A DNA stretch of 64,000 nucleotides from Locusta migratoria (lineage: Eukaryota; Arthropoda; Insecta; Orthoptera; Acrididae): NCBI GenBank assembly GCA_026315105.1, contig CM048745.1:755491506-755555505 (forward strand). The letters run 5' to 3'. The position numbers and the translations under genes are program-made. Every line of letters begins with the position of its first letter. The first letter of the stretch is position 1. Shown here in pieces: positions 1 to 10,683 of this stretch. The notes beneath the pieces were generated by a model. It saw nothing but the letters and a program-made list of their open reading frames with translations. It was not told the DNA's origin and ran no database searches.

Positions 1-640
1 TGCAAAAATTAATGGAACTAGAGAGTCCTTCAACACATCCCACTGAAATAAATGGCACACATTCCCCACATAACACCACCATGATGGACAGTGGTAGGAA
101 CAGTGTGATACACAACAAAATATCGACAACCCAACAGACTATTGCCAACCAGCTGTCTGCAGATATACTGAGCTGATTGACAGTAAATGTTACTAAAACA
201 CCCAATCTTGTTTCATCGTAAGCACATAAGCCTGCAGGTGTACAAATGGACAGAAGGCTCAACGGAGGACATCACATCCTCAAAACTTTTGAAAAGGCTG
301 TGCTCAGATACATTTATCAAAATATTTATGATAATACTAGACATTATCATTTTTAATATTGATCCTTTCCATTCAGGTGTGAGTTATAGTATCATTAAAA
401 TCTTGGTTTCAGTGTGTCTAAGAACCCCCATATCAAAGCGTTACAGAGTAATGGTACAAAAAGTAAGGATCTTCATAATTGTATATTTGACTTATTTTAA
501 ATATAGCAAAATCGAAGATGGAGCAGTTACTTTGTGCTCCCTCTAAAGTTAGCAAAATGTCACTATACTTTACTGTCCTCTGATGTCCAGAATGTAAGAT
601 AATTATGTTATACCAAACAATGGCTGGAATGTCAATAATA
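1..640. other. no recognisable gene
   Basis: AT-rich sequence with only short unsupported reading frames. I see no transposon motif, tRNA-like box or splice-supported exon here. Confidence 0.5.
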
Positions 641-1795
641 AGAAATAGCAACTCACATTACAGACAAGTGCCGAGTTCCAGACAGGCATGTAGAAAAGAC
701 AATAAGGATGGCGCATGCATGCATGCATACATACATACATACATACATACATACATTCACTCAGGCGAAACCCATGCACACATCTCAAGCCACTCTGCCT
801 GTGTAGTATTTCCTAGTAAATGAGTAGGGGAGGGGGGAGGATGCAGGGCAATGGTGGGGACATAATGTTCCACAATGTCTGGCAGAGCATAGAGGTACTG
901 GTAAGTGAGAATGTGAGTTGCAGCTTGGAAGGCAGTAAAGGAAGTTAGGCAATGGAGTGAAAAAGAGGAGGATAAAAATAAACAAAAGAAAAGGATGGCA
1001 TGTGGTTGGGGGAGAGACATAATTGGGAGGATGTGTAGGATAGGTGTTATGCTAAGCTGCATGCTGTGCTACAGAGTGGTCCAAACTGCACTTGACTATA
1101 GTTTTACAGTGGCCATTCATTATGATCAGCAGCTGGTGGTAGTCATACCAATGTAAAGGACTGTGCAGTTATTGCAGCAGAGTCGTAAATAACATGGCTG
1201 CTTCTACAGCTAGCCAGTCAATGATGGGATAGAGTAACCTGTGTTGAAACTTCAGTAGGAAGTACTGGGTGAATGGATTCAACAAGTGTTGCATTGGGGT
1301 CTTTAACATGAATGCGATCCCTGTTATATGGGATTGGGTTTGGTATAGGGATGGACTAGATTTTGTGGAAGTTGGGTGTGTGAGGTAACACCTCATTCAA
1401 AGGGGTCAGAAGGCTCTAGGGGAGGATGTCTCATTTCGGGGCATGATGGGAAGATAATCAAAGCCCTGATGGAGAACGTGATTCAGTGTTCCAGTCTGAG
1501 GTGTTATTGGGTGAAAAGGAAGGCACTTTTTGTGGGATTAGTGGGGTTTGAGGATATGGGACAGGAAATATCTTCAGCATATTGGAGGAGGAAGTTCTCA
1601 TTAGTGAAAGTACTGTCCACAAGTGGCAAGGCCGTATTGGAGGGAGTTTTTGATGTGGAATGGATGACAGCTTTCAAAGTGTGAGTACTGGTGATGGTCT
1701 ATGGATTTAATGTAGACTGGTGTGAAAGGAGCCACCAGTAAAGTAGCATCCCAGGTTGAGGAACACCAGATGTTATACCTGTAATGTATAATGGA
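640..1795 (-). pseudogene. Penelope-like element remnant
   Basis: This is a decayed copy of the C-terminal part of a Penelope-like retroelement polyprotein (reverse transcriptase plus GIY-YIG endonuclease). Minus-strand translation near 1,600-1,830 gives 'HFESCHPFHIKNSL', matching 'HFDSCHPFHIKKSL' in the better-preserved PLE at 10.7-13.2 kb. Further along, 1,180-1,400 matches the region before the GIY-YIG domain. Many stops and frame changes break it. The left end merges into an ATGC/CATA microsatellite. Boundaries are approximate. Confidence 0.6.
714..756. repeat. (ATGC)n(CATA)n microsatellite
   Basis: Three ATGC units are followed by about eight CATA units. It lies near the 3' end of the minus-strand PLE remnant. 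Confidence 0.9.
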
Positions 1796-2029
1796 ACTGT
1801 CACATATTTGTGACAAAGGCATTTGAGACATTGAACATTTACTTCAGTAAAATATTTTTATATAGTATTTTGACAATAATCGTTAATGATTTCCACAGAT
1901 AAAAATGGAAAAAACAACCATGGTGGTGTACACTTTAAATAATCAACATACATACAGGGCATACTAAACTGAATATTGGGTTTTGGAGAATTTATTATGG
2001 TGACCTTGCCATTACAAATCACACATCAA

Positions 2030-2200
2030 ATGAATGTGCAACTTAAACAATGTATCCTGTAAGTGTTCAATGGAACACCCTTCGTCACTTAGAAAATATC
2101 CGCATCAATAATTTAGTTTGTCCCAAACCTTGCTCAGTGTCTCTGTAGTAATTAATGCAACTGCAGCTTCAATCCCATGTCTTGTGTTGTTTAGATCATG
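2030..2200 (-). pseudogene. DDE transposase C-terminal relic
   Basis: Minus-strand translation reads '...ALITTETLSKVWDKLNY' followed by a stop, then 'IEHL'. In insect mariner-like transposases I know a tail of the form 'T..L..VW.EL.YRLDVCRATNGAHIE'. The relic lies just inside the left inverted repeat of the 1,955-6,606 element, so it is probably the end of that element's own transposase. The rest has been lost or displaced by later insertions. It is short and assigned by remembered pattern only. Confidence 0.45.
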
Positions 2201-2468
2201 GCAATACACTCGATCCTTCACCCGCCCGCCCACGCCCCCCTTCCCAAGGTTAAAATTGCTGAGGTGCATTCACATTGCCATCTGGGCCGAGCCAAGCCAG
2301 GACAATTTGAGCTGGCTGGCGCGTAGTTGGCACATGCCGACAGCATGGTGTTCACACTGTGGGCCAGGCTGAGCCGAGCCAAGATGAAGAAAAGGGGGAA
2401 AATCAATTTTCCGGTTTTCAAGTTGTAAAAAAAGTTGACAGTATATAAGAGCACACCACATTGTTTTA

Positions 2469-3817
2469 CACTTCTGGCCATTAAAATTGCTACACCATGA
2501 AGATGACGTGTTACAGACGCGAAATTTAACCAACAGGAAGAAGATGCTGTGGTATGCAAATTATTAGCTTTTCAGAGCATTCAGGCAAGGTTGTCACCGG
2601 TAACGACACTGACAATGTGCTGACATGAGGAAAATTTCCAACCGATTTCTCATACACAAACAGCAGTTGACCGGCATTGCCTGGTAAAACGTTGTTGTGA
2701 TGCCTTGTGTAAGGAGGAGAAATGCTTACCATCACGGTTCTGACTTTGATAAAAGTCAGATTGTAGCCTATTGTGATTGGAGTTTATCGTATCGCAACAT
2801 TTCTGCTCGCGTTGGTCGTGATCCAATGACTGTTAGCAGAATATGGAATCGATGGATTCAGGAGGGTAATATGGAATGCCGTGCTGGATCCCAATGGCCT
2901 TGTATCACTAGCAGTCGAGATGACAGGCATCTTATCCGCATGGCTGTAATGGATCGTGCAGCCCCGTCTCGACCCCTGAGTCAACAGATGGGGACATTTG
3001 CAAGACAACAACCACGTGCACGAACTGTTTGACGACGTTTTCAGCAGCATGGACTTTCAGCTAGGAGACCATGGCTGCAGTTACCCTTGACGTTGCATCA
3101 CAGACAGGAGCATCTGCGATGGTGTACGCAACAACAAACCTGGCTGCACAAATGGCAAAACGTCATTTTTTCAAATGAATCCAGATTCTGTTTACAGTAT
3201 CATAATGGTCGCATCCATGTTTGGCGACATCACAGTGAACACACATTGGGGGCGTGTATTCGTGATTGCCTTACTGGCGTATCACCCAGCGTGATGGTAT
3301 GGGGTGTCATTGGTTACATGTCTCAGTCACCTCTTGTTCGCATCGACGGCACTTTGAACAGTGGCCGTTACATTTCAGATGTGTTATGACCCGTGGTTCT
3401 ATCCTTCATTCAATCCCTGTGAATCCCTACATTTCAGCAGGATAATGCGACTTCTGCCCTGGCCAGCACATTCTCCAGATCTCTCACCAATTGAAAACGT
3501 CTGGTCAATGGTGCCCGAGCAACTGGCTCGTCACAATATGCCAGTCACTACTCTTGATGAACTGTGGTATCGTGTTGAAGCTGCATGGGCATCTGTACCT
3601 GTACTCGCCGTCCAAGCTGTTTGACTCATTCCCAGGCGTATCAAGACCGTTATTACAGCCAGAGATGGTTGTTCTGGGTACTGATTTCTCAGGATCTATG
3701 CACCCAAATTACTTGAAAATGTAATCACATCAAATCTAGTACAATATATTTGTCCAATGAATACCCATTTATCATCTGCATTTCTTCTTGGTGTAGCAAT
3801 TTTAATGGCCAGTAGTG
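2469..3817 (+). mobile_element. Tc1-like DNA transposon, complete ends
   Basis: The inverted repeats share CTGGCCATTAAAATTGCTAC at 2,474-2,493 and, inverted, near the right end at 3,817. The arms are about 38 bp. TA dinucleotides at 2,467-2,468 and 3,818-3,819 are the target duplication. The length of 1,349 bp is usual for a Tc1-family element. It holds one transposase gene on the plus strand, broken by a stop and a deletion. It sits inside the 1,955-6,606 element and is therefore younger than it. Confidence 0.92.
2697..3670 (+). pseudogene. Tc1-family transposase, inactivated
   Basis: Transposase that would bind the inverted repeats and cut and paste the element through a DDE catalytic triad. 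The start at 2,697 gives a helix-turn-helix region ('SYRNISARVGRDPMTVSRIW', residues about 35-54). An in-frame TGA at 3,030-3,032 replaces the expected Arg after 'RARTV'. The same frame then continues through 'VIFSNESRF', where the first catalytic Asp (normally SDESRF) is Asn, and through 'VMVWGVIGY' to 3,389. The frame changes after 'QQDNA', and the usual following segment is missing before 'RLLPWPAHSPDLSPIENVW', which carries the final Glu. Stop, deletion and active-site substitution together make it dead. Confidence 0.9.
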
Positions 3818-3819
3818 TA

Positions 3820-5590
3820 TCAACTTATTTTTTTCTTACAAGTTTTGGTTTGCCTGTCAAAAAAGAAAATGTCTACTTTTCATTCCACACGCATTTTTAG
3901 TTTCCTAACGCTTCTCGCACAATTTTGATAGAAGAGTGTGGTTGAAAAATCTGATTTTTGGACAAGTGGTAGCAAAATATCTCAGCTTTCCAAAAAATCG
4001 TTCACCTTTTCATAATTCATAACAGTCCTTTTCAAATGATGCTATTTGTGTATTGAAACATTGTATTGCGGGCAACTTACTGTTCTATGCATTTTAGACC
4101 ATACATTACAGCGAGTGAAATGGAGCTAAAAGTACAGAAACATTTTTGAATATCTACCTCCTAACACAAGTAATTGTGAGTTATCTAAGTGGCATCATTC
4201 CGCCATTGCAAGTCTTCGATCTCAGTGGATGTTGGGCATAGTATGAAACACTGCAGCACAAAACAATGAGTTGCTGGCCACGTGTTTCACTCCCTCATGA
4301 TGTGTTAATGATCCATAACCAGAAAACAAGTATAAATTATTTTTTCTTGGGTGGTGACCGATTACAATTGACAATAACCTGCTATGGTTTTACATGAGGT
4401 CATATTTTATGAGAGGCCTATGACTGATTTCTTGTCCACATTATGCAATAAATGGAATATATATTTCGTGAATGGAATTAGAAGAGAAGAATGTATTCAA
4501 GTTAACTGTGACTTTGGTGTTGATGGACTGAAATAATTTTTTTTTTGATATTCTACTTATTGGCTGTTTAGTTGGAAGTGATAAAAGGAAGAAGCCCAAA
4601 ATTACACCGAAATTTATAGTTACTTCTATGCCCAAGTCATATAATCATTTTTTTAACTACTATTTATTTTCACTTTTGTAGCTCTCAGAAAATGTATCAC
4701 AAGGTAAAAATAATCGTATACAGCTTGTCCCACATAAAAGCAATTCACTCACACCCGAGATTACATTAAGAACGAACTAAGTAAATAACAATAGATAAAA
4801 TTAACATTAAAATTTTGTAGTTACCTCCTTATAAGGGATGTTGCAAGTGGTGTCATGCATTATGTTTACCTGTTTTATGTGGAACACACTGTACTGTATT
4901 ACAACCCATCTCCACTTTCAAAGAAATCAACATATGTCTCAGAATGTTATTATTATTATTTTAAGAAGCTGTCTGAGAAAACTGCAATTCTACAAACATT
5001 TTGCTGAATCATCTGCTGACAATTTTCCTTGCCTCATTAGTACTTCGATTTTTTTAAAATATGAACTGAAAGAAAAAATGTGCTGATTTAGTTTAGCCTC
5101 AGACACTACGAGTCATGTCAGTAAAGGATGAGAGGCGTGTGCCACTTTGTTTCTTGTTGTGTTTTGTTTTTTTGCTTCTTGGTGGGCTTGTCCCCTGCAA
5201 GAAGCTATCCTCACCTACTGTCAGCTGAAGATTGAAAGAAACACGATGGTTACCAAAACTTGTTCACTGCCGACTACTTAGAGCCAGCTAACAGTTCATT
5301 GATTTTATTTTATTGCTCTTGTTGTCACACTGTTGTGACCCATCGGATTTTAAGCACATAAGAAACAGTAATGGACTCATCCCATGAATCCGAATAACAT
5401 TTAGGAGAGTTTTTCCTTATTTGACAAAATTAATAATAATAATAAAAACAAATAGAACATATTTTCACAAGTGATATTTAAATTAAAAAAAAAAAAAAAA
5501 AACTATCATACAAAGAGACTTGAAACAGGCTGGAGACATAAGATACTTGTGCAGCAGAAGCAATACCATAGCCCAGTCGACTTGCGCCGG
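3820..5590. other. interior of the 1,955-6,606 element, no gene seen
   Basis: AT-rich, with short reading frames only. There is an A17 run near 5,488. No transposase motif is readable on either strand, so this is probably eroded transposon interior. Confidence 0.5.
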
Positions 5591-5597
5591 AAATATT

Positions 5598-5899
5598 ATA
5601 CCTGAATGAAACATTCACTCTGCAGCGGAGTGTGCGCTGAAGCTTCCTGGCAGATTAGAATTGTGTGCCGAAACCAGGAATCGAACCTGGGACCTTTGCC
5701 TTTCATGGGCAAACACTCTACCGACTGAGCTACCCCCAACACAACTCACGATGCCGCCCTACAACTTTATTTACTTCTGCCAGTACCTCGCCTCCTACTT
5801 TCCAAACTTCACAGAAGCTCTCCTGTGAACCATGCTAGACTAGCACTCCTGGAAGAAAGGATATGGTGGAGACATGGCTTAGCCAAAGCCTAAGGGATG
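5598..5899 (-). repeat. tRNA-like (SINE-type) repeat, copy 1
   Basis: On the minus strand, 5,666-5,740 carries a tRNA-like A box (TAGCTCAGTCGGTAGAG) and B box (GGTTCGATTCC). It is followed by a unique tail ending near 'CTTCCTGGCAG' and the flanking 'CTCTGCAGCGGAGTGTGCGC' motif. The same unit restarts at 5,900, so the copies are tandem. I recall this repeat as abundant in Schistocerca. It is not a functional tRNA gene, because the acceptor stem is not paired. Confidence 0.75.
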
Positions 5900-6060
5900 T
5901 TTCCAGAATGAAACTCTGCAGCAGAGTGTGCACTGATATGAAACTTCCTGGCAGATTAAAATTGTGTACCAGAACTGGGAGTCAAACCTGGGACCTTTGC
6001 CTTTCGCAGGCAAGCACTCTACCGACTGAGCTACCCCAACATGACTCACGATGCCCCCCC
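5900..6060 (-). repeat. tRNA-like repeat, copy 2
   Basis: Tandem with copy 1: 'CCAGAATGAAAC' then 'CTCTGCAGCAGAGTGTGCAC', then a tRNA-like part at 5,968-6,035 on the minus strand (GCTCAGTCGGTAGAGTGCTT). It is cut short at the junction with an inverted third copy. Confidence 0.75.
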
Positions 6061-6140
6061 ACAGCCCGCGAAAGGCAAAGGTCTCAGGTCAAGTCCCGGT
6101 TCCGGCACACAATTTTAATCAGCCAGGAAGTTCTAATATT
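6061..6140 (+). repeat. tRNA-like repeat, inverted partial copy 3
   Basis: Plus-strand 'GCCCGCGAAAGGCAAAGGTC' to 'CCGGTTCCGGCACACAATTT' is the reverse complement of 5,940-6,020. Copies 2 and 3 therefore form a head-to-head inverted pair that could fold into a hairpin. Confidence 0.75.
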
Positions 6141-6606
6141 ATACCTCGCGTCACGTGAGAAGGCGCTTCTGCGCATAGAGGCAGAAAGATAGGAGATGCA
6201 TGGAGAGGAGGAGCTACGGCTGAGTGCCAACAGTTGTGCTTGTGGGAGAGACATTGTGCAACTCTCGGCCAGCCACGGACCTGCAGAGTGAATTTTATTA
6301 GTTGTCATTGCAGCAATGCAGGGATATGAGCAGAACGGCTGAAAACTGAGCCACCTCTGTAGCTGACGTCGACTATAAACATTCCAAATGTCATCGGCTC
6401 GCCATAAGCCAGCTGAAGCGGAGTCATCTCAGCACGGCTGGCAGTGTGAACACGGTCTAAGTGTCAGATGAGATAAACATGGAGGCCACATGAAACAATC
6501 TCTGGCATCCAGTCCCTTGCAGCCAATCCATTGTTTTAATGTTCAGGTCAGTGTAAAAAAATTCTAAAAAGCTTTAAAACTCCAATATTCGGTTTGGTAC
6601 ATCCTG

Positions 6607-7330
6607 TATTATGTATAGACAATACAGCCTCAGTTATGAAATACTCTGAAACAGTTTACTCTCTTGTTTAGACACAAATGAACATCATGTTTACTACACG
6701 TGCATACTATGTCTCTGCAATTTGATTTTTTATATCTTCGTTTTGGGTACGTAGCCTTAGCTCAATAACCTGCTACATTAATTCAACAAGATTTATCGGT
6801 AAATGGTTGTCATAAAGCTTCTTGCGTAGTAGTGTTGCCTCTACAGTGGATGAAGACCTCTCTCTCCTGGTCATTTCTTTCCTCTACTTGCAGACTGCCT
6901 CTGTTATTCTGGATTTGAATTCCATTACATCGTATTGTTTATTACAGGAACTTTCTGGACCGTCACATTCCCTCTCCACAGGTGGAGTGATCTACAAAAA
7001 CTTCTATGGATTATTGGAAATTTGTAATAAAGTTTAGTATATAAATATGAACACAATTTGGCACTAAACTATTTTGGTGTTAACAAATCATTGTTACATT
7101 TCACTTGATTTCACTTCTTGCAGGCCACAGAAGGGAAAGTTTTCATAACTAAAATTAACATACAAATCTATTTGTAATTTCCCACCAAGACAATAACTAC
7201 CACGTGTGTGAATTTTTTGCTCCCCCTTTCCTACCTTTTTTGTTTGAGGGCACAACACTACTACAGTCACAAGCACCCACCACAAAACAATTTGACTATA
7301 GGAAATAAACAAAGACAGAGTTACATTTCC
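6607..7330. other. no recognisable gene
   Basis: Between the right terminus of the large TIR element and the LINE remnant. No motif, repeat or exon was recognised. Confidence 0.5.
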
Positions 7331-7339
7331 TTCATCATG

Positions 7340-7870
7340 TTGATGTGATCAATAAAAAGTGAAACACGATCAACAGAGTGCAGGTCATCAGCTAAAACAT
7401 CAGACAACTCAAATGGCAAACTCATATTTTGACAGAGACAGTTAAAAATGGGCACAGCACCAGAAGGTCGCATATAGTCAAGGATTGGGAACAGTGGCCA
7501 AAAAGTGGAGCAAAGTTCTCACATAGCAAGTGGTGGTGGCTGAGAAGATAGTGTCCTATGCCACCCGTGCTGGAAAGATGTCCTCAGGGTGAGAGGGCCA
7601 AGAGGAAGTCGACCAGGAGGCAATAGGGGCAGGTTTGTTCCCTTGAAAGGAAGACCAGTGTGCATACCAGAGTGATATCACATGCCTAGAGAATGCACCA
7701 CGGAAGTAATCCAGTGGAACAGAATAGGTAACAAGCTAAGTGAGGAAAGCTGCAACTTTTGAAGCAGTATCTGCAGTCTCATTCCCCAACACTCTGACAT
7801 GATCAAGAACCCACAGAAACACCAGTCGTCCCCCTGGCAGTAAGTGAGTGAAGGCATTCCTAATCCACTG
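7340..7870 (-). pseudogene. I-like LINE, RNase H and 3' remnant
   Basis: Minus-strand translation contains 'LWVLDHVRVLGNETADTASK', the C-terminal RNase H motif of I-clade non-LTR retrotransposons (V..WVPGHVGI.GNE.AD..AK). It is followed by a typical low-quality tail with stops. It is probably the 3' end of the same broad family as the elements at 15.2-19.2 kb and 22.7-25.1 kb. The reverse transcriptase upstream is missing, and the 5' end is lost near 7,870. Confidence 0.6.
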
Positions 7871-7989
7871 CATCATGGGGTGGACTGGATATAACACACA
7901 AAGAAAATCTGAGCAGATGACACTATTAAGAGCTGTACTGTGTGATCTAATAAAGAGTAAAGAGCAAAATATAATAATGGAAAGTCAAG

Positions 7990-8250
7990 GTTGGAATTAA
8001 TAATATTGTCGCATTGAAATGGAAACAGGCTTGACTTCGAAGGCAACTAAACACAGCACTCATACTTGAAAGCACGTTTATTACAAACTCAACATACACG
8101 CAGCACTGACTGCCTCTCAGGGAGAGTGCTCTGCTATTTATTCACAGACAGAATTTAGAAAAACAGTTAACATAAGAAACAAGTAGAATTTACAAGTGAA
8201 CATAAGAAAGATGTAGAACCTTCTGGAATTGTTAATTACAAAGAAATAAA
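7990..8250 (-). repeat. possible LTR remnant
   Basis: On the minus strand this reads like a retrotransposon LTR: 'CCAGAAGGTTCT', then 'GTGAATAAATAGCAGAGCAC', then 'GTAATAAACGTGC'. No second LTR or primer-binding site is visible next to it, so it could be a solo LTR or an unrelated repeat. Confidence 0.35.
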
Positions 8251-8254
8251 TATT

Positions 8255-8335
8255 TGCCAGTGGGCGGGATTGAACCAGCGACCTTCAGCACCGCAGTCCG
8301 TGACGCTATCCCCTGCGCCATGCCGGCAGTTGGTG
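8255..8335 (-). repeat. tRNA-like sequence (SINE head or pseudo-tRNA)
   Basis: The minus strand has A-box-like 'TGGCGCAGGGGATAGCG' and B-box-like 'GGTTCAATCCC' at tRNA spacing. It abuts the 3' end of the Penelope-like element. The acceptor ends do not pair convincingly, so this is a tRNA-derived repeat, not a tRNA gene. Confidence 0.55.
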
Positions 8336-8779
8336 TTCGTCGTCTCTCACGGCAATATAATAAGGACAGTTTACAACTTACCACAAAGACGTGGCGACAA
8401 GCTGCAACAGGCACATACAAAAAACACACACATACAACACTTTCAGCTATTGGCCATGGCCTTCTTCAGAAAATAGAACATTCACACAATCACACAGGCT
8501 CACAACACAGTCATACAACCATCACCTCCAGCTGCCGCACTTCGAATCATGCTCTGCGGCGAATCGGTGATGGGAGGGTAGGGGAGAGGGGATAGGAAGG
8601 TTATGTCACGGTGATGGGGATGGGTTAGAAGGGAATAACGAGATGCAGCTTAGGAATGGAGTGGGGCGGTGGGCGAGGGGAGAAAAATAAAATAAAATAA
8701 TAAACAAAATAAAATAAAATAAAGTAAAATAAATATACAAAATGCATGCACACTGCAAGTACACAAGACCGCATACACA

Positions 8780-8794
8780 CACACACACAAACAT

Positions 8795-8850
<56 letters not shown>
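8780..8850. repeat. (CA)n microsatellite
   Basis: Nearly pure CA repeat with one interruption, inside the 3' region of the PLE. Poly-Val-Cys or Thr-His reading frames across it are artefacts. Confidence 0.95.
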
Positions 8851-8852
<2 letters not shown>

Positions 8853-8899
8853 TCACACATTCACGCACCACTCAAAATAGGTGAGGCTTGGGATAGAGA

Positions 8900-9459
8900 G
8901 GTAGGAATCTGTAAGGTATGGAGAGAGAGGGGAAAAAAATAGAAGTTATCGTAGGTTGAGGCCTGGTAGATTTCGGGATCGGAGAATGTATTGTACGGAT
9001 AACTCTCATCTGTGCAGTTCAGAAAAGCTGGTGGTGGATGGGAGGATCCAGATGACCCGGGTTGTGAAGCAGCCATTGAAATCAAGCATGTGCTCTGTTG
9101 CCTGCTGTGACACAGGGTGGTCCACCTTGTTTTGGACACAGTTTGGCGGTGGCTATTCATCCTAATGGATAGGTGGTTGGTGGTCATGCCAATATAGAAA
9201 GCTGTACAGTGTTTGCAGCACAGTTGCTAAATTACATGGCTGCTTTCACAGGTGGCCTGGCCTTTGATAGGGTAGGATAAGCCTGTGACAGGACTAGAAT
9301 AGGAAGTGCTGAGTGGGCGGATTTGACAGGTTTTGCAGCGAGGTCTTCCACAAGGATATGATCCCTGTGGCAGTGAGCTGGATTTCGGGGTGGCATAGGG
9401 ATGAACTAGGATGTTGTGGAGGTTGGAAGGGTGACGGAATACCACTTTATACCCAGGCC
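8900..9459 (-). pseudogene. PLE linker and GIY-YIG endonuclease part
   Basis: The C-terminal half of the PLE protein nicks target DNA through a GIY-YIG endonuclease. Visible are 'HPYATPKSSSLPQGSYPCGR' and the Cys pair 'PRCKTC' upstream of the domain, then 'ESSHVI' and a stop where the GIY motif is expected. 'CTAFYIGMTTNHLSIRMNSH' follows, giving the YIG motif with the downstream Arg and His. A stop at the GIY position and later frame changes inactivate it. Confidence 0.75.
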
Positions 9460-10683
9460 ACTGAAACTTTGCACTTGACGTTTGCATATAACAAGTGAAG
9501 AGCAAGAAGCGTGAGGTGCTAGTCGCTAGGAACGATCCAATCACAGCGCGATAAACACTTCCAATGATCACGTGTCGTGACGTCACAGTTCCTGCGTTGC
9601 CAGCTTTGTTCAGTTCTAACGTAAACAAAGTTGTGTATTGTGTTTATCACGTGTTTATGTTGTGAGTGCTTTTTTCGTTGCAATTTGTTTTACTGTAAGT
9701 GGTTTAACTTGACTTTTCGAGTTCAAGTAATTGGATAATGTCACTGAAAAGACGTTTGTCTAGTTACGTTTTCTGAGTAAGTTCTCAATTTCGTAAGAAT
9801 AAAAACTTCGAAGCTTATGCTCTGAGTAGGAAGTTCATTCACGCTTCAAACGATCAGAAAGAAGTTATGGTGCAGTGGTTACAAGAAAGAAATATTGTTG
9901 CAGATATGTCAGTTTCAAAACTTCTTTTATAATCACTCGTGAAACAAAAATAAGCCTATTACACCCACATATGCAGTAGACGAAATCGCAAAGGAGCAGC
10001 ATCAAAGTGAAATAAATCTGCCCCCATTTCACTGCTGTTTTAACCTTATAAAATTGGTATGGGGTGACGTGAAGAATTACTTAAGGAACAATAAGTCTTT
10101 CACAATAACAGAGGTGGAAAAGCTGTTGCATGAAGCTGTTGCCAATGTGGACGCCGTATCTTGGGGGGGGGGGGGGGGAGAAAAGGGTCGAGCACATTGA
10201 AAAACTGATTCGGGCAGCACAAACAAGGGAAGGGATCATGAACAGTTAATGATTTGTCTTGGTGATGACGATTTTGGCAGTGACGACAACAGTGAAGGTG
10301 GGGAGCTGGATGTAATTGTACCATTGTCACAGTAAATTGGTGAGTGAAAAGCATTGTGATTATGAAACGTAGACAGAGAAGTTACTATCTTGAGTATTGT
10401 TTATTTCGTATCTGTAGTGATCCAATGCTTATTTTCTATATTGCTTTGCTCCGTTATTGAAAGCGTGTGCATTGTTGTGCTCTGGTCTTCATGCCGTTAA
10501 TTAATTGCTGCTCAAGAACAAATTATTATATGCACTTTCATTGCTCAATAGCTTAAATTTACAAGATACAACTGAAAACCGTTTCGTCTGCTTTGTGTAT
10601 AGAGGCTAGTGTTGCAACGTCGCTAAAGCGGTGTAGCCAACTTAATTCGCCGTAACGCGAAACATCAAGTGCAATGTTTCAGC
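9460..10683 (+). mobile_element. DDE transposon with GGCC target duplication
   Basis: Terminal inverted repeats ACTGAAACTTTGCACTTGAC (9,460) and GCTGAAACATTGCACTTGAT (reverse complement from 10,683) bound a 1,224-bp insert in the PLE. GGCC occurs at both junctions (9,456-9,459 and 10,684-10,687). Dropping one copy restores the PLE reading frame, so the boundaries are well supported. It contains a 3' transposase relic at 10,020-10,335. The rest is non-coding or deleted. The IS630-Tc1-mariner superfamily normally duplicates TA, so the 4-bp GC-rich duplication is unusual. Confidence 0.8.
10020..10335 (+). pseudogene. DDE (IS630-like) transposase tail relic
   Basis: The plus strand reads 'LPPFHCCFNLIKLVWGDVKN', then 'FTITEVEKLLHEAVANVDAV', a frame break at a G16 run, 'HIEKLIRAAQTREGIMNS', a stop, and 'ICLGDDDFGSDD'. 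I know this from insect DDE endonuclease-type proteins (LPPYHC..NPIE.VW...K; acidic tail). The NPIE Glu of the triad is replaced ('NLIK'). Decayed and only partial. Confidence 0.65.

Larger units (their letters stand above)
1955..6606. mobile_element. TIR DNA transposon, TA target, with nested insertions
   Basis: Imperfect terminal inverted repeats face each other at 1,955-1,990 (CAGGGCATACTAAACTGAAT...) and 6,570-6,606 (reverse complement CAGGATGTACCAAACCGAAT...). They agree at roughly 27 of the first 34 positions. Both ends are flanked by TA, the target duplication of the IS630-Tc1-mariner superfamily. The interior holds a transposase C-terminal relic on the minus strand (2,030-2,200), a nested Tc1 element (2,469-3,817) and three tRNA-like repeat units (5,598-6,140). 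The remaining roughly 2.7 kb has no readable transposase, so this copy is not autonomous. A second pair of inverted motifs containing GTTCACACTG (about 2,348 and 6,450) suggests another nested layer. Confidence 0.6.

Noticed and set aside
5666..6112. tRNA genes
   Set aside because: A and B boxes are present, but the acceptor stems do not pair, and the same unit recurs with a shared unique tail, which marks a tRNA-derived repeat.
8606..8942. Several frames of repeated Val-Cys or Thr-His
   Set aside because: They are translations of the (CA)n microsatellite inside the PLE 3' region.
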